DNA from: Paracoccaceae bacterium
GTDB taxonomy: Bacteria > Pseudomonadota > Alphaproteobacteria > Rhodobacterales > Rhodobacteraceae
DNA length: 64,000 nt
Assembly (NCBI GenBank): GCA_016744015.1
Contig: JADGFD010000003.1
Coordinates: 62,001-126,000 of the forward strand
Direction of reading: 5' to 3'
Positions 38,645 to 48,847 of the stretch are shown here, piece after piece (within the stretch, counting starts at the first letter, position 1; each line of letters begins with the position of its first letter). The translations under genes and the position numbers were made by a program. Under the pieces are notes generated by a model. It worked only from the letters and a program-made list of their open reading frames with translations, did no database searches and was not told the origin of the DNA.

Positions 38645-40219
38645 ATGATTAGAGCCATCCTTTTTGTGGCCCTTGTGGCCTTTTCTCCCCTTGCAGCTTT
38701 GGCGCAAGAGCGGGTGGCCTTGCTCATTGGCAATTCAAATTATCAGCGCACCGAGCTGCACCTGCCCAACCCCGCCAATGACGCCGAGGCGCTTGGCAGC
38801 AAACTGGAAGAGCTTGGCTTTACCGTGATCAAGGCGATTGACACCAATCAAGCGGCGGTTGAATCTGCGCTGGCTGACTTTACGGTTGCCGCTAAAAATG
38901 CCGAAATGGCTGTGTTTTTCTTTGCTGGCCATGGCGTGCAGGTGAGCGGGGAAAACTATTTGGTGTCCACCGATTTCACCGAATTCAACGCCAGCGGGCT
39001 GCAAAACAATGCCCTCACCATGGGGGATATCCGCGCGGCTTTTGAGGCCGCCAGCCCTGATGTGGGCATCGTGATATTGGATGCCTGCCGTAACAACCCC
39101 TTTGTGGCCGCAGGGCAAGCGCCGCCGGGCTTGGCGCGCTCCACTGGCGGCGCGGGGCTGCTGATCGCTTATGCCACCGACCCCGGCAATGTGGCATTTG
39201 ATGGTGCGGGCAATAACAGCGTTTTCACCAAAGCGATTATTGATAATATCGAAACCAAAGGCCTTGAGGCCCGCATCATGTTTGGTCGCGTCCGCCAGCA
39301 GGTAATTTTGGAAACGCGGGGCGCGCAAATTCCGTGGGTCGAAGAGGCCGTGCTGGGCGAGCACTATTTTGCAGGCCAAGTGCGCGAGGGCGTGGTGGCC
39401 GTGGGCAATGCTTATTCTCGTGAGCTGGCCGTATGGCGCGAAATTTCAGCGCAAACCGATGTGGGCGTTTTTGAAGGCTACATTGAGGAATACCCCGAGG
39501 GGGTGTTCACGGCCTTTGCCACCGACCGGATCAAAATGATAGAGCGGGCGCGGGCCGCAGGGGCCCCTTCAGGGCAAACCAGCGCCGAGCTTTTGGCAGG
39601 CGAGCCGCCCGAGCGCATTGAAAACGCCCTGGCAGTGCTGGGCTTTTTGCAAGCCACTCGTGACCTGTCAGACGTGACGCTAGAGCGGCTTTCCAGCGCC
39701 TTTGACATTTACCGCATGCAGTTGCCCAACCCCGATGAAGCCAGCGTCGAGCGGCTTTACCAAGATGCCGCGCGGATGACGATTTTTCTAGGGGCGACCA
39801 CCGCACAGCAGCTTCGGGTAGATATCGTGACCCTTTCGAGCATCGACCGCACGCTGGATATCGCCACAAAAGCCATTGCCGAAATCGAAGAAATTGCCAA
39901 GACCAACCCCGATGCGCTGCCAATTTTGGAAGAAAGCCGTCGCGATGTAGCCGCAATTGAAGACGCCTTGACCCAAGTTTTGGAGCGGCTGGATGAAAGT
40001 CGGCTTTACTATCAATCTCTGATAGATCAGGCACAGTCCTCCTTTCCCGAGGCTTTCGCCGAAGGTCAAACAGACGCCATCCTGCCACAATCGGGGCTAA
40101 GCCGCCTTGAGCAGCGCTTGGCGGATGACGCCGCTTTATTTATTAAACACGTTCAGAGCTACACACCGGAAACAGAAGGAACTTACGCATGGCTTATAGA
40201 TTTTCTGCCACAAGACTAA
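38645..40219 (+). CDS. secreted caspase-like peptidase
   Basis: A 524-residue protein with a signal peptide (1-21) and a caspase-type p20 domain (about 22-250). The catalytic dyad is visible as His96 in FFFAGHGVQV and Cys148 in LDACRNNPF. It is similar to the proteobacterial orthocaspase/C14 proteins that cleave after basic residues. The C-terminal half (about 260-524) is helical and unrecognised. The end of the gene overlaps the next lipoprotein gene by 31 bases, so their translation is coupled. Its physiological substrate is unknown. Confidence 0.88.
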   Translation: MIRAILFVALVAFSPLAALAQERVALLIGNSNYQRTELHLPNPANDAEALGSKLEELGFTVIKAIDTNQAAVESALADFTVAAKNAEMAVFFFAGHGVQVSGENYLVSTDFTEFNASGLQNNALTMGDIRAAFEAASPDVGIVILDACRNNPFVAAGQAPPGLARSTGGAGLLIAYATDPGNVAFDGAGNNSVFTKAIIDNIETKGLEARIMFGRVRQQVILETRGAQIPWVEEAVLGEHYFAGQVREGVVAVGNAYSRELAVWREISAQTDVGVFEGYIEEYPEGVFTAFATDRIKMIERARAAGAPSGQTSAELLAGEPPERIENALAVLGFLQATRDLSDVTLERLSSAFDIYRMQLPNPDEASVERLYQDAARMTIFLGATTAQQLRVDIVTLSSIDRTLDIATKAIAEIEEIAKTNPDALPILEESRRDVAAIEDALTQVLERLDESRLYYQSLIDQAQSSFPEAFAEGQTDAILPQSGLSRLEQRLADDAALFIKHVQSYTPETEGTYAWLIDFLPQD

Positions 40220-40890
40220 TATCAGCCACATTGGTGAGCACATTGGCTCTGAGCGCCTGTGTGCCCGTTGTTACACCGGGCATTCCCAGCGTAACCACCT
40301 CTCGCGGGTTTGCAACGCCGGAAGAGGCCGAGCTAAACCGGCGCTCGCAGGCCCTGCAAAAAACCATTATCGAGGGGGCTGCCACAGGCGCGGCGGCAGG
40401 GGCGGCTTTGAGCCTTGCCAATGGTGGTGATAATTTCTGGCGCAATGTGCTTGTTGGTGCCGCAGTTGGCGGGCTGGCAGGCTCCTATATTGCCAGCTTG
40501 CAGCGCAATTTTTCTGACCGTGAATCCCAGCTTAAGCAGGCGCGTAAAGACATTCGCGCAACCAACACCGATGTAGCCGCCACGCTTAACATCATGCGCA
40601 CGGTGCAACGCCGCGAAATTGCCGAAGTTAACGAGCTACGCGCCGCGCTAGCTGCCGGCCGCACAGACTCCGCCTCATTGGCTGCCCGCATTAGCGTAGC
40701 TGAGGCCAATCTGGCAGATATGGAAGGCGCAATTGATGGCGCTGAAAACCGTGCGGCGGAGTTCACCCAAGCCCGCGCAGCCATTGCCGCAGAGCCGGGT
40801 AATGGCAATATTGACGGCGAACTCAGCGAGTTGCAGAACCGGATTACGCAAATGCGGGCTGTGGCAGATGATTTATCCAATAATATTTAG
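40189..40890 (+). CDS. lipoprotein with glycine-zipper segment
   Basis: A 233-residue lipoprotein. The lipobox LSAC places the lipidated Cys at residue 24. A Gly/Ala-rich segment (about 62-105, including GAATGAAAGAALS and VGAAVGGLAGS) looks like a glycine zipper that could insert in a membrane. The rest is strongly coiled coil. AAGGA precedes the ATG, which lies inside the caspase-like gene. Nothing identifies a precise role. Confidence 0.75.
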   Translation: MAYRFSATRLISATLVSTLALSACVPVVTPGIPSVTTSRGFATPEEAELNRRSQALQKTIIEGAATGAAAGAALSLANGGDNFWRNVLVGAAVGGLAGSYIASLQRNFSDRESQLKQARKDIRATNTDVAATLNIMRTVQRREIAEVNELRAALAAGRTDSASLAARISVAEANLADMEGAIDGAENRAAEFTQARAAIAAEPGNGNIDGELSELQNRITQMRAVADDLSNNI

Positions 40891-40899
40891 GAGATTGTT

Positions 40900-41361
40900 A
40901 TGAAAGCATTTTTACTTATCGGCGCATCGGCTTTGTCCTTGTCTGCCTGCGAGGTTTCGGAAGACCCTGCCGATGGCGGCTTCCTTTCCGGCATTGTGGG
41001 TGTGGCCGGTGGCGGCTACCAAAGTCGGATTGACGCGCTGGAAGCACAGCTGGCAGCTGACCAAGCGCGGGCGAATGGCCTTGCCGCCGAGCAGCTTCGG
41101 CTGCAAGCGGCCTCGGCCAGCACCGCGGCCCAGCTTCGCAACATGCGCTCACAATTTGCCGCGCTACAAGCGGTGATCCAAGGGCAGGTTGCCACACTGG
41201 ATGCACGCGGCGTGGCCGTCAGCAGCGGCTTGAAAGCCAAAGCACAAACGGTCGCCACCGCAACGCCCGGTGGCAGCAGTGACGCTGCACGGCTGGCCTC
41301 TCTGAGGGCCGCCATTGCAGATGCCCGCGCACTCTCGGCTGACCTTAGCCGGCTATCATGA
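40900..41361 (+). CDS. small coiled-coil lipoprotein
   Basis: A 153-residue lipoprotein with lipobox LSAC (Cys17), a short Gly-rich stretch and then a coiled coil (IDALEAQLAADQARANGL and beyond). It starts 9 bases after the preceding lipoprotein gene, with GGAG near 40890, and resembles it in plan. The two may associate. Its stop overlaps the next start by 4 bases. Confidence 0.72.
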   Translation: MKAFLLIGASALSLSACEVSEDPADGGFLSGIVGVAGGGYQSRIDALEAQLAADQARANGLAAEQLRLQAASASTAAQLRNMRSQFAALQAVIQGQVATLDARGVAVSSGLKAKAQTVATATPGGSSDAARLASLRAAIADARALSADLSRLS

Positions 41362-41594
41362 CCCTGGCGCGGACCATAAATCCGATGCCGGAATTTGTAG
41401 AGGTCGCCTTAAAAAATGAGGGACTGGCGGCGACTTACGCCGACCGTCCACCCTATCAGCGTAATGACTACCTTGGCTGGATAGCCCGTGCCAAGCGCGA
41501 GGCCACAAAGGCCAAGCGCCTGCGGCAAATGCTGGATGAGCTGGCGGCAGGCAATGCCTATATGGGCATGAAATGGCGCGGCAAGGCGGGGTGA
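41358..41594 (+). CDS. YdeI/OmpD-associated-like small protein
   Basis: A 78-residue protein matching the C-terminal part of the YdeI/OmpD-associated (OmdA) family: PPYQRNDYLGWIARAKR and a final MGMKW. Full family members are about twice as long, so this is either a short paralogue or a truncated gene. ATGA overlap with the preceding lipoprotein gene indicates coupling, although a link to the caspase locus may be accidental. Confidence 0.6.
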   Translation: MTLARTINPMPEFVEVALKNEGLAATYADRPPYQRNDYLGWIARAKREATKAKRLRQMLDELAAGNAYMGMKWRGKAG

Positions 41595-41603
41595 AACCCC
41601 ACC

Positions 41604-44600
41604 CTACAATTCTTGCAAAGCAAACACTTCGATCTCGCCTTTGGCGCGTTCCTCAATAGCGCGCGCAGCGGCCCGCGCCCCTGCAGCGGTGGTGAAATAC
41701 GGGATTTTGTCATAAAGCGCTATGCGGCGAATTTCGCGGCTGTCTTCAATGGATTGCGCCCCTTCGGTGGTGTTAAACACCAGATCAATTTCGCCGTCTT
41801 TCATCAAGTCCGTGATGTCAGGGCGGCCCTCGTAAACCTTGTTTACCATCTCCGCCTGCAAGCCATTTTCCTTCAGATAAGCCGCCGTGCCACGGGTGGC
41901 CCGAATAGCAAAACCCTGCTTGGTGAGAATTTCAAGCGCTTCCAAAACCAGCGGGCCTTTGTCGGTTTCTTTGATCGAAACAAACACAGTGCCCTTAAGC
42001 GGCAGCTCTGTCCCCGCCCCCATTTGTGCCTTCAAAAAGGCCTTGGAGAAGGTCGTATCAAGCCCCATAACCTCACCGGTGGAGCGCATTTCTGGCCCAA
42101 GCAGCGTATCAACACCGGGGAAGCGGGCGAAGGGTAGCACCACCTCTTTCACGGCAAAATACTTGGTGTCTGGCGACTTCAGGTTAAACTCCGAAAGCTT
42201 GGCTCCCGCCATAACCTGCGCCGCAATCGAGGCAATGGGTGAGTTCACCGCTTTGGCCACAAAGGGCACGGTGCGGCTGGCGCGAGGGTTCACCTCCAGC
42301 ACAAAAATCTCGCCGTTTTTGACGGCGAACTGCACGTTCATCAGGCCGACCACGCCAAGGCCAAGGGCCATGGCTTTGGTTTGGCGTTTCATCTCGTCGA
42401 TCAGCTCACGGCTAAGCGAATACGGCGGCAGCGAGCAGGCGCTATCGCCCGAGTGCACGCCGGCCTCCTCGATATGCTCCATAATGCCGGCCACATGCAC
42501 GGCCTCACCATCACAAAGCGCATCCACGTCGACCTCAATGGCGCCCGTCAGGTAGCTATCCAGCAGCACAGGGTTATCACCGGAAACCTTCACGGCCTCG
42601 TTGATATAGCGCTTAAGGTGGGCATCATCGCGCACAATTTCCATGCCACGGCCACCGAGCACATAAGAGGGCCGGATGACCAGTGGATAGCCAACATCTT
42701 GCGCGATTTCCATCGCTTGTTCGGGGCTGGTCGCGATGCCGTTATAGGGCTGCTTCAAGTCCAGATCGTTCAGCAGCTTTTGGAAGCGCTCACGGTCTTC
42801 AGCCAAGTCAATCGCATCGGGCGTGGTGCCGAGGATAGGGATCCCAGCGGCCTCAAGATCATTCGCCAGCTTCAGCGGGGTTTGCCCGCCGAATTGCACA
42901 ATAACGCCGTGCAGTGTGCCGTTTTCCTGCTCAACCCGCAGAATTTCCATAACAGATTCAAAGCTGAGCGGCTCAAAATATAGCCGGTCAGACGTGTCAT
43001 AATCCGTGCTCACCGTTTCAGGGTTGCAGTTGATCATGATGGTTTCATAGCCTGCATCCGTGAGCGAGAAACAGGCGTGGCAACAGCAGTAATCAAACTC
43101 GATCCCTTGACCAATGCGGTTTGGCCCGCCACCAAGAATAACCACCTTTTTACGGTCGGTCGGGCGGCTTTCGCACTCAACATCGCCCATAACCGCGCTT
43201 TCGTAGGTCGAATACATATAGGGAGTTTGCGCCTCAAATTCCGCCGCACAGGTATCAATGCGCTTAAAGCTCGCAACCACGCCATGTCTGTGGCGCAGCG
43301 CCCGCACTTCGGTTTCGGACTTGCCGGTCAGCATGGCCAACCGCGCATCCGAAAAGCCCATCATTTTCAGGGTCCGCATTTGCGGTTCGGTTTTGGGCAA
43401 GCCATTCAGCGACAGCTTAACCTCCTGCTGGATAATTTCGCGAATGCGGGCGAGGAACCACGGGTCAAACTTGGTAATCTCAAACAATTCCTCATCAGAA
43501 AACCCATAGCGCATGGCGTGGGCGATAATCAGCATCCGGTCCGGCGTTTGCCCCGCCAGCGCCTTAGTGAGCGCCTTATCAATTGCCATTTGCGCATCCG
43601 CATTGGCACCAACAATTATCCGGTCCAGTCCAGTTTTGAAGCCTTGTTCAAAGGTCACGTCGTCACCAAAAGGCATCTCGGCAATATCGACTTCGTCAAA
43701 GCCACATAGCCCCGTTTCCATGCTACAGAGCGCCTTTTGCAGGCTCTCATGGATGGTCCGTCCGATGGCCATGGCCTCGCCAACCGATTTCATCGCGGTG
43801 GTTAGCGTGGCTTCAGAGCCGGGGAATTTCTCAAAGGTAAAGCGCGGAATTTTGGTGACAACATAATCAATGGTTGGCTCAAAGCTGGCGGGCGTCACTT
43901 TGGTGATGTCGTTGTCCAGCTCATCCAGCGTATACCCCACCGCAAGCTTCGCCGCGATTTTGGCGATCGGAAAGCCCGTGGCCTTGGAGGCCAGCGCCGA
44001 TGAGCGGCTGACCCGCGGATTCATCTCGATCACCACCATGCGGCCATCCGCAGGGTTCACGGCCCATTGCACGTTAGAGCCGCCAGTTTCCACCCCGATT
44101 TCGCGCAGCACGTTAATGCTATGCGTCCGCATCATCTGGTATTCTTTATCGCTCAGTGTCAGCGCGGGGGCCACGGTGATGCTATCACCGGTATGCACGC
44201 CCATCGGGTCAATATTCTCGATAGAGCAAATGATGATGGCGTTGTCGGCTTTGTCCCGCACCACCTCCATCTCAAACTCTTTCCAGCCCAGCAGGCTTTC
44301 ATCAATCAAGATCTGGTTCACCGGCGAGGCATCAAGCCCACTCGCACAAATGCGCTCGTAATCCTCTTTGTTATAGGCGATGCCGCCACCGGTGCCGCCC
44401 ATGGTAAAGGCAGGGCGAATGATGGCCGGCAGGCCGATATCCGGCAGGGCTGCCATGCATTCTTCCATAGTTTCCGCTACGGTTGCACGGGGGTTTTCAA
44501 TGCCCAAACGGTCCATCGCTTCACGAAAAAGCTTACGGTCCTCGGCCATTTCAATGGCTTTGCGGTCAGCCCCAATTAGCTGCACGTTAAACTTTGCCAG

Positions 44601-44921
44601 CACGCCCATATCATCCAGCGAAAGCGCCGTGTTCAAGCCGGTTTGTCCACCCATGGTTGGCAGCAGCGCATCGGGCCGCTCTTTTTCGATAATTTTGACT
44701 ACGGTCTCGGGCGTGATCGGTTCAATATACGTGGCGTCGGCCATATCCGGGTCGGTCATAATCGTGGCGGGGTTGGAGTTCACTAGAATAACCCGGTAAC
44801 CCTCTTCCTTCAGCGCCTTACAGGCCTGCGTGCCGGAATAATCAAACTCACAAGCCTGCCCAATAATAATGGGGCCTGCGCCGATGATCATGATTGAGGA
44901 AATGTCGGTTCTTTTTGGCAT
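41604..44921 (-). CDS. carB: carbamoyl-phosphate synthase large subunit
   Basis: A 1105-residue CarB that makes carbamoyl phosphate for arginine and pyrimidine synthesis. The two ATP-grasp halves are evident from repeated signatures: [15 protein letters not shown] and [15 protein letters not shown], and [18 protein letters not shown] and [18 protein letters not shown]. The C-terminal MGS-like allosteric domain (about 960-1085) ends with [13 protein letters not shown]. It is monocistronic here; the small subunit carA is not in the window. Confidence 0.98.
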   Translation of the reverse strand: MPKRTDISSIMIIGAGPIIIGQACEFDYSGTQACKALKEEGYRVILVNSNPATIMTDPDMADATYIEPITPETVVKIIEKERPDALLPTMGGQTGLNTALSLDDMGVLAKFNVQLIGADRKAIEMAEDRKLFREAMDRLGIENPRATVAETMEECMAALPDIGLPAIIRPAFTMGGTGGGIAYNKEDYERICASGLDASPVNQILIDESLLGWKEFEMEVVRDKADNAIIICSIENIDPMGVHTGDSITVAPALTLSDKEYQMMRTHSINVLREIGVETGGSNVQWAVNPADGRMVVIEMNPRVSRSSALASKATGFPIAKIAAKLAVGYTLDELDNDITKVTPASFEPTIDYVVTKIPRFTFEKFPGSEATLTTAMKSVGEAMAIGRTIHESLQKALCSMETGLCGFDEVDIAEMPFGDDVTFEQGFKTGLDRIIVGANADAQMAIDKALTKALAGQTPDRMLIIAHAMRYGFSDEELFEITKFDPWFLARIREIIQQEVKLSLNGLPKTEPQMRTLKMMGFSDARLAMLTGKSETEVRALRHRHGVVASFKRIDTCAAEFEAQTPYMYSTYESAVMGDVECESRPTDRKKVVILGGGPNRIGQGIEFDYCCCHACFSLTDAGYETIMINCNPETVSTDYDTSDRLYFEPLSFESVMEILRVEQENGTLHGVIVQFGGQTPLKLANDLEAAGIPILGTTPDAIDLAEDRERFQKLLNDLDLKQPYNGIATSPEQAMEIAQDVGYPLVIRPSYVLGGRGMEIVRDDAHLKRYINEAVKVSGDNPVLLDSYLTGAIEVDVDALCDGEAVHVAGIMEHIEEAGVHSGDSACSLPPYSLSRELIDEMKRQTKAMALGLGVVGLMNVQFAVKNGEIFVLEVNPRASRTVPFVAKAVNSPIASIAAQVMAGAKLSEFNLKSPDTKYFAVKEVVLPFARFPGVDTLLGPEMRSTGEVMGLDTTFSKAFLKAQMGAGTELPLKGTVFVSIKETDKGPLVLEALEILTKQGFAIRATRGTAAYLKENGLQAEMVNKVYEGRPDITDLMKDGEIDLVFNTTEGAQSIEDSREIRRIALYDKIPYFTTAAGARAAARAIEERAKGEIEVFALQEL

Positions 44922-45148
44922 GATGGCCCCGTGCGTTTGGCCGCAAAGGCCAAAAGGCCCAGCGCGGATGTGGATTCGCCGTGATTTGCAAATTGGAGTG
45001 GTTATAATAGCTGTGGCACAAGGCGCAACCCTGTGGGGCCGAATTCAGCACGGCATTTGTATCAATGCACCAATATTTCAGTTTTCCCTGCCGATCGAAG
45101 CGAGCACGGCCCGTAGGGCAATGGCCTCGCTTGTGTAGTTTGCATCCC

Positions 45149-46489
45149 TTAAAGGGGGTTGTTTAACTTCAGCACACTCTCTGATACACTCGATTCAGGT
45201 TGATTTTCCAACCGCCCAACAGGCTTTGGCGCTGCGGGTTGCCACACCTTTAGATGTTGACCAATTAAGCTATAGAATTCAGGAACAATCCGCTCCAGAT
45301 CCTCAATAAAGGTTCTCGGCCCAGAAAATCTGTTAACTAACGGCTCGATAAGAAGTATTTCGAAGCTGTGGGGCGCTAGCTTAGCATTTTGTGCTTGAAT
45401 TGCGTCAGGGCTTTCTCGCAGCTTCACCAATCTTTCCTGCGTATAGCCAACTCTCGACGGCCAGTGTGCGCGAACAATTATTCGTTCATCATCTGACTTA
45501 AGCATACGAAGCAACCAATTTATACGTGCTTTTGTGGATTTACGATCCGACGGTGCTTTAAGGGACATAGAAACGTCAATCGTTCGGCGGCCCAAATCTG
45601 CTTCAACATTAATTTCCGACGCTGCGTCGGGAACTAGAAACACTGCGGAAAGCAGTTTTGTTTCGCAAAACTTGGCAATTTCCGCTTTAAGTCGCAAATT
45701 TGGATCTTTTACAAATTTAGTTTCAATTTTTTGCCGCACAGTTTTGCCAACAATGCGCGACAGCATCAGGCAAAGGTCTCGCTGTTCTTCCAGCCACCCC
45801 GCGATCGTTGTCTCAACCTCTGAAGAAGATTTCACAAGAAGGCCACCCGTTTTGGCCGCACTTACCACCTCCCGCCAGCCTTTGTTCATTTGATCAAAGC
45901 CAGTAATGCCCGTAGATTTATGATCTAAAAACCTGATAAATTCGTCCAGCAAGTGTTTTTGTTCGGTGTCAGCATGAGACTCCAATTGCAACAATCTAGA
46001 AGCGGTAAATATTGACATCCATGACCAATGGAAAAGTTCAACTTTCTTTAGCAATTTCTTATTGGCACTTATTGGCGGATGATCTGCCCGCGCAACAAAT
46101 TGATTGCTAATCGTTATGACGGCGTCAATCGAGTTTTCTCGCGCAAGCCTTAAGTAGCGCTCGACTTGGTCTTGCTCTAACTCGGCCTTTCCAATTTTAA
46201 ACTCAACCAAGGCAGACCATTGCTTCCGGCCATTCGTCACAACAATCAGACCATCTGGCCTATTTGTCTTTTCAGCATCTGACTTAAATATCACCTCGGA
46301 GAAACATTCAACTTTTGAGCGCGCCCCAACTCGGAGGGAAATTGATTGAAAAAGGGATTTGGAAAGCTCGGGCAGAAGTGGAAGAAGAGCCAAAAACACG
46401 GAAGCAATTCGGTTTTCTTTATTTGTTTCCGCAACGATTGGAAACAGCCGCGACCGCTCTCCCTGAATCAGTTTTTCTACTATCGACAT
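45149..46489 (-). CDS. PD-(D/E)XK nuclease-like protein with QxxxY motif
   Basis: A 446-residue protein with no clear family name. The N-terminal ~130 residues carry a nuclease-like core: RPDG (D79), VEFKIG (E96, K98) and QVERY (Q108-Y112). This is the spacing of the PD-(D/E)XK fold with the RecB/Cas4-type QxxxY helix. The C-terminal ~300 residues are unrecognised. The start at 46489 gives MSIVEKLIQGERSR; a longer frame adds 18 odd residues. It is AT-richer than carB and fccB on either side. No partner gene is adjacent, so a defence or repair role is only an inference. Confidence 0.5.
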   Translation of the reverse strand: MSIVEKLIQGERSRLFPIVAETNKENRIASVFLALLPLLPELSKSLFQSISLRVGARSKVECFSEVIFKSDAEKTNRPDGLIVVTNGRKQWSALVEFKIGKAELEQDQVERYLRLARENSIDAVITISNQFVARADHPPISANKKLLKKVELFHWSWMSIFTASRLLQLESHADTEQKHLLDEFIRFLDHKSTGITGFDQMNKGWREVVSAAKTGGLLVKSSSEVETTIAGWLEEQRDLCLMLSRIVGKTVRQKIETKFVKDPNLRLKAEIAKFCETKLLSAVFLVPDAASEINVEADLGRRTIDVSMSLKAPSDRKSTKARINWLLRMLKSDDERIIVRAHWPSRVGYTQERLVKLRESPDAIQAQNAKLAPHSFEILLIEPLVNRFSGPRTFIEDLERIVPEFYSLIGQHLKVWQPAAPKPVGRLENQPESSVSESVLKLNNPL

Positions 46490-46623
46490 TGCATCCCCAC
46501 ATGTTGGCCATGCAATTAAACTACATGTCGGCCAACAAATCAACTTTAGCGCGTCATAGACATTTACAAAAAAGAGCGCAGCTCTCGCCGCGCTCTTAGG
46601 ATTAGCGAGTGGTTTTCGCCTAT

Positions 46624-47892
46624 TCAGCCAAACATGTCGGCAGTTATGCCGTCATACCAGCCGACACTCTCCCCATAAGTGGCTTCGCGCGTTGCCGCAT
46701 CTTCGCCTACTTGTGAAACAAAGCCGGAGGTTTTGGCGATTTTCTCGTCGGTGGCCTCATAAGAGGCCCCAACTTTTACGCCATCGTTTGTATCAAGCAA
46801 TGACCAGCAGGTATTGCTGAAGCGTGCCGGGAATACCGAGGAGCCGGTGAGCTCGCCGCGCACCGCATTGGCGCATACTTTGGCTTGGCTATTGGCCGAG
46901 AAGCCGGATTTTGGCATGTCGCCCTGCTGTGAGCTATCGCCGAGCACATAGATGTTTTCATCTGCGCGGGTGGCCATATTGTGCGGGTTCACCGGTGCCC
47001 AGCCAGCGTCGTTTGTTACGCCTGCAAGGTCGGCAATCCGGCCAGCTTTCATGGCGGGGATCACGTTACACACGTCCACCTTTACCACTTCGCCGTCCGC
47101 CACAACTTCCATGCTGCCGGGGCGCACTTCATCTACCGCGCCGCCAAAATCGGGGCTAATCCACTCAACCATGCCCGCATAATGGCGGGCCCAGCCGTCT
47201 TCAAACAGGGCTTGCTTGGAAAAGCCGGGCTTAGGATCAAAAATCATAATTTTGGCGGTTGGATTGTGCTCTTTGAAGTAATGCGCCACCATGGAAACCC
47301 GCTCATATGGCCCAGGAGGGCAGCGGAACGGGTTGGGCGGGGCGACCATGGCATAGGTGCCACCTTGTGGCATCGATTCCATTTGCGCCCGCAACAGCTC
47401 GGTTTGTGAACCGGCCTTATAAGCATGTGGCATAGCGTTTTGCGCGCTGGTATCCCAGCCCTGCACCGCGCCATCCTTAAAATCAATGCCCGGAGACAGG
47501 ATCAGCTTGTCATATGGCACCGAGCCACCGCCAGCGAGTGCCACAGTCTTGGCGTCACGGTCTACCCCAACAGCCCAATCATGCACCACATTGATGCCCT
47601 GCGCGGCCAAAGCCCCGTAAGAGTGGCCAAGGCTCGCCATATCACGATAGCCACCAAGGTAAAGGTTGGAGAAAAAGCATGTGTAATAGGTGCGTGTAGG
47701 CTCGATCAGCACTACGTCAATCGCGCCCGCACTATCTTTGGCAATATAGCGTGCGGCCGTTGCGCCACCAGCGCCACCGCCCACAACCACAACCCGTGGC
47801 TTGCCATGGGCCGCGCCCATGACCATGGGGGCACTCATAGTGGCGGCTGCTGCCACCCCTGCGCCCAAAAATCCGCGTCTGTCTAGTTTCAT
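46624..47892 (-). CDS. fccB: sulfide dehydrogenase, flavocytochrome c flavoprotein subunit
   Basis: A 422-residue FccB/SoxF-type flavoprotein that oxidises sulfide and passes electrons to the cytochrome subunit in the periplasm. A Tat signal (RRGFLGAGVAAA, residues 5-16) is followed by the FAD motif VVVGGGAGGATAARYI. The candidate redox Cys lie in YYTCFFSNLY and SNTCWSLLD, matching the FCSD family. The ATG at 47892 with GGGAGAAG upstream is preferred to the longer frame. It follows fccA by 25 bases. Confidence 0.9.
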   Translation of the reverse strand: MKLDRRGFLGAGVAAAATMSAPMVMGAAHGKPRVVVVGGGAGGATAARYIAKDSAGAIDVVLIEPTRTYYTCFFSNLYLGGYRDMASLGHSYGALAAQGINVVHDWAVGVDRDAKTVALAGGGSVPYDKLILSPGIDFKDGAVQGWDTSAQNAMPHAYKAGSQTELLRAQMESMPQGGTYAMVAPPNPFRCPPGPYERVSMVAHYFKEHNPTAKIMIFDPKPGFSKQALFEDGWARHYAGMVEWISPDFGGAVDEVRPGSMEVVADGEVVKVDVCNVIPAMKAGRIADLAGVTNDAGWAPVNPHNMATRADENIYVLGDSSQQGDMPKSGFSANSQAKVCANAVRGELTGSSVFPARFSNTCWSLLDTNDGVKVGASYEATDEKIAKTSGFVSQVGEDAATREATYGESVGWYDGITADMFG

Positions 47893-47917
47893 GTTACTTC
47901 TCCCGTTTGGTTTGGTT

Positions 47918-48625
47918 TTATTTCTGGATACTTTCATAATATGCAGCCAGCGCCGCAATTTCGTCATTGCCCAAGGTGCTGGTGATTTGCTGCATCACGG
48001 CATTGTCCCTATCCTTGTTTTTATAGGCGTGCAGCACGGTTACAAAAGCATTGGCAGGCCAGTTGATAATCGGCGGAATGCCACTGCTATCGCCGCTCTC
48101 CTGATGGCAGGTCACACAGGTGGAGGACAAGTATTGCCCATATTCCACATTGCCCTCAATTGCGAGAATTTCAGGCGCGACCTCCGGGTCGCTGGGCTCC
48201 AAATGGGCTGTCCCGAGATTGGTTTCAGGTGTTAGCGTAGCAAGAAATTCCAGCAAATGGTCAATATCGCCTTCATTGCGCACGCCCCTATAGGCCATGC
48301 GGGTGCGTGGCAGGAAATCAGCCGGCGCAATTAGAAAAGCGCGCAACATGTCCTCATCCCAGATCAGCCCATCTGCGGCACGCTCTACCATAGCGCGGGA
48401 ATAGCGAAAGCCCTCAACGGCACCAGCCGCACGGCCAATAATCTCGTTTAGATGGGGGCCAACTTTGTTGCGACCTTCCGGGCCGATCTCATGGCAACCA
48501 ACACAGCGAAGCGTGCGAAACAGGCGCTGGCCTTCCTCTGCGTGGCCATCAGCCAAAGCAGAAACCGGAGATGCCAAAAGCAAACAGAGCGGAGCAAAGA
48601 ATAGAATGCGAAGTGACGTGAACAT
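47918..48625 (-). CDS. fccA: diheme cytochrome c, FccA-like
   Basis: A 235-residue periplasmic cytochrome with signal peptide (about 1-25) and two c-type heme motifs: CVGCH (41-45) and CVTCH (170-174). The two-domain plan and the position directly upstream of fccB fit the cytochrome subunit of sulfide dehydrogenase. No other sox genes are in the window. The upstream region (48626-48797) is strikingly AT-rich and probably holds the promoter. Confidence 0.85.
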   Translation of the reverse strand: MFTSLRILFFAPLCLLLASPVSALADGHAEEGQRLFRTLRCVGCHEIGPEGRNKVGPHLNEIIGRAAGAVEGFRYSRAMVERAADGLIWDEDMLRAFLIAPADFLPRTRMAYRGVRNEGDIDHLLEFLATLTPETNLGTAHLEPSDPEVAPEILAIEGNVEYGQYLSSTCVTCHQESGDSSGIPPIINWPANAFVTVLHAYKNKDRDNAVMQQITSTLGNDEIAALAAYYESIQK

Positions 48626-48798
48626 ATTCCGACTATACCGATTCTATTCACTTAAACTACATAAATTATTGGTATTTATTGATATGCTGAATGCGATATT
48701 AAAGAATTACAGATGTTTATTCTTTTATTTACAAGGTGTTATCTGGGTAATATTACATTATATAATTACACCACTTTTTTGTATTTAAACTGCAAAAC

Positions 48799-48826
48799 AC
48801 AAAAACACGCCCGAATCAGGCGGGTT
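48799..48826 (-). terminator. terminator of the DUF1800-DUF1501 operon
   Basis: On the minus strand, ACCCGCC pairs with GGCGTGT (one mismatch) around TGATTCG, then TTTTTGTGTTTT. It lies just downstream of the DUF1501 stop. Confidence 0.65.
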
Positions 48827-48847
48827 TAGGAAGCTATATCAACCTGT

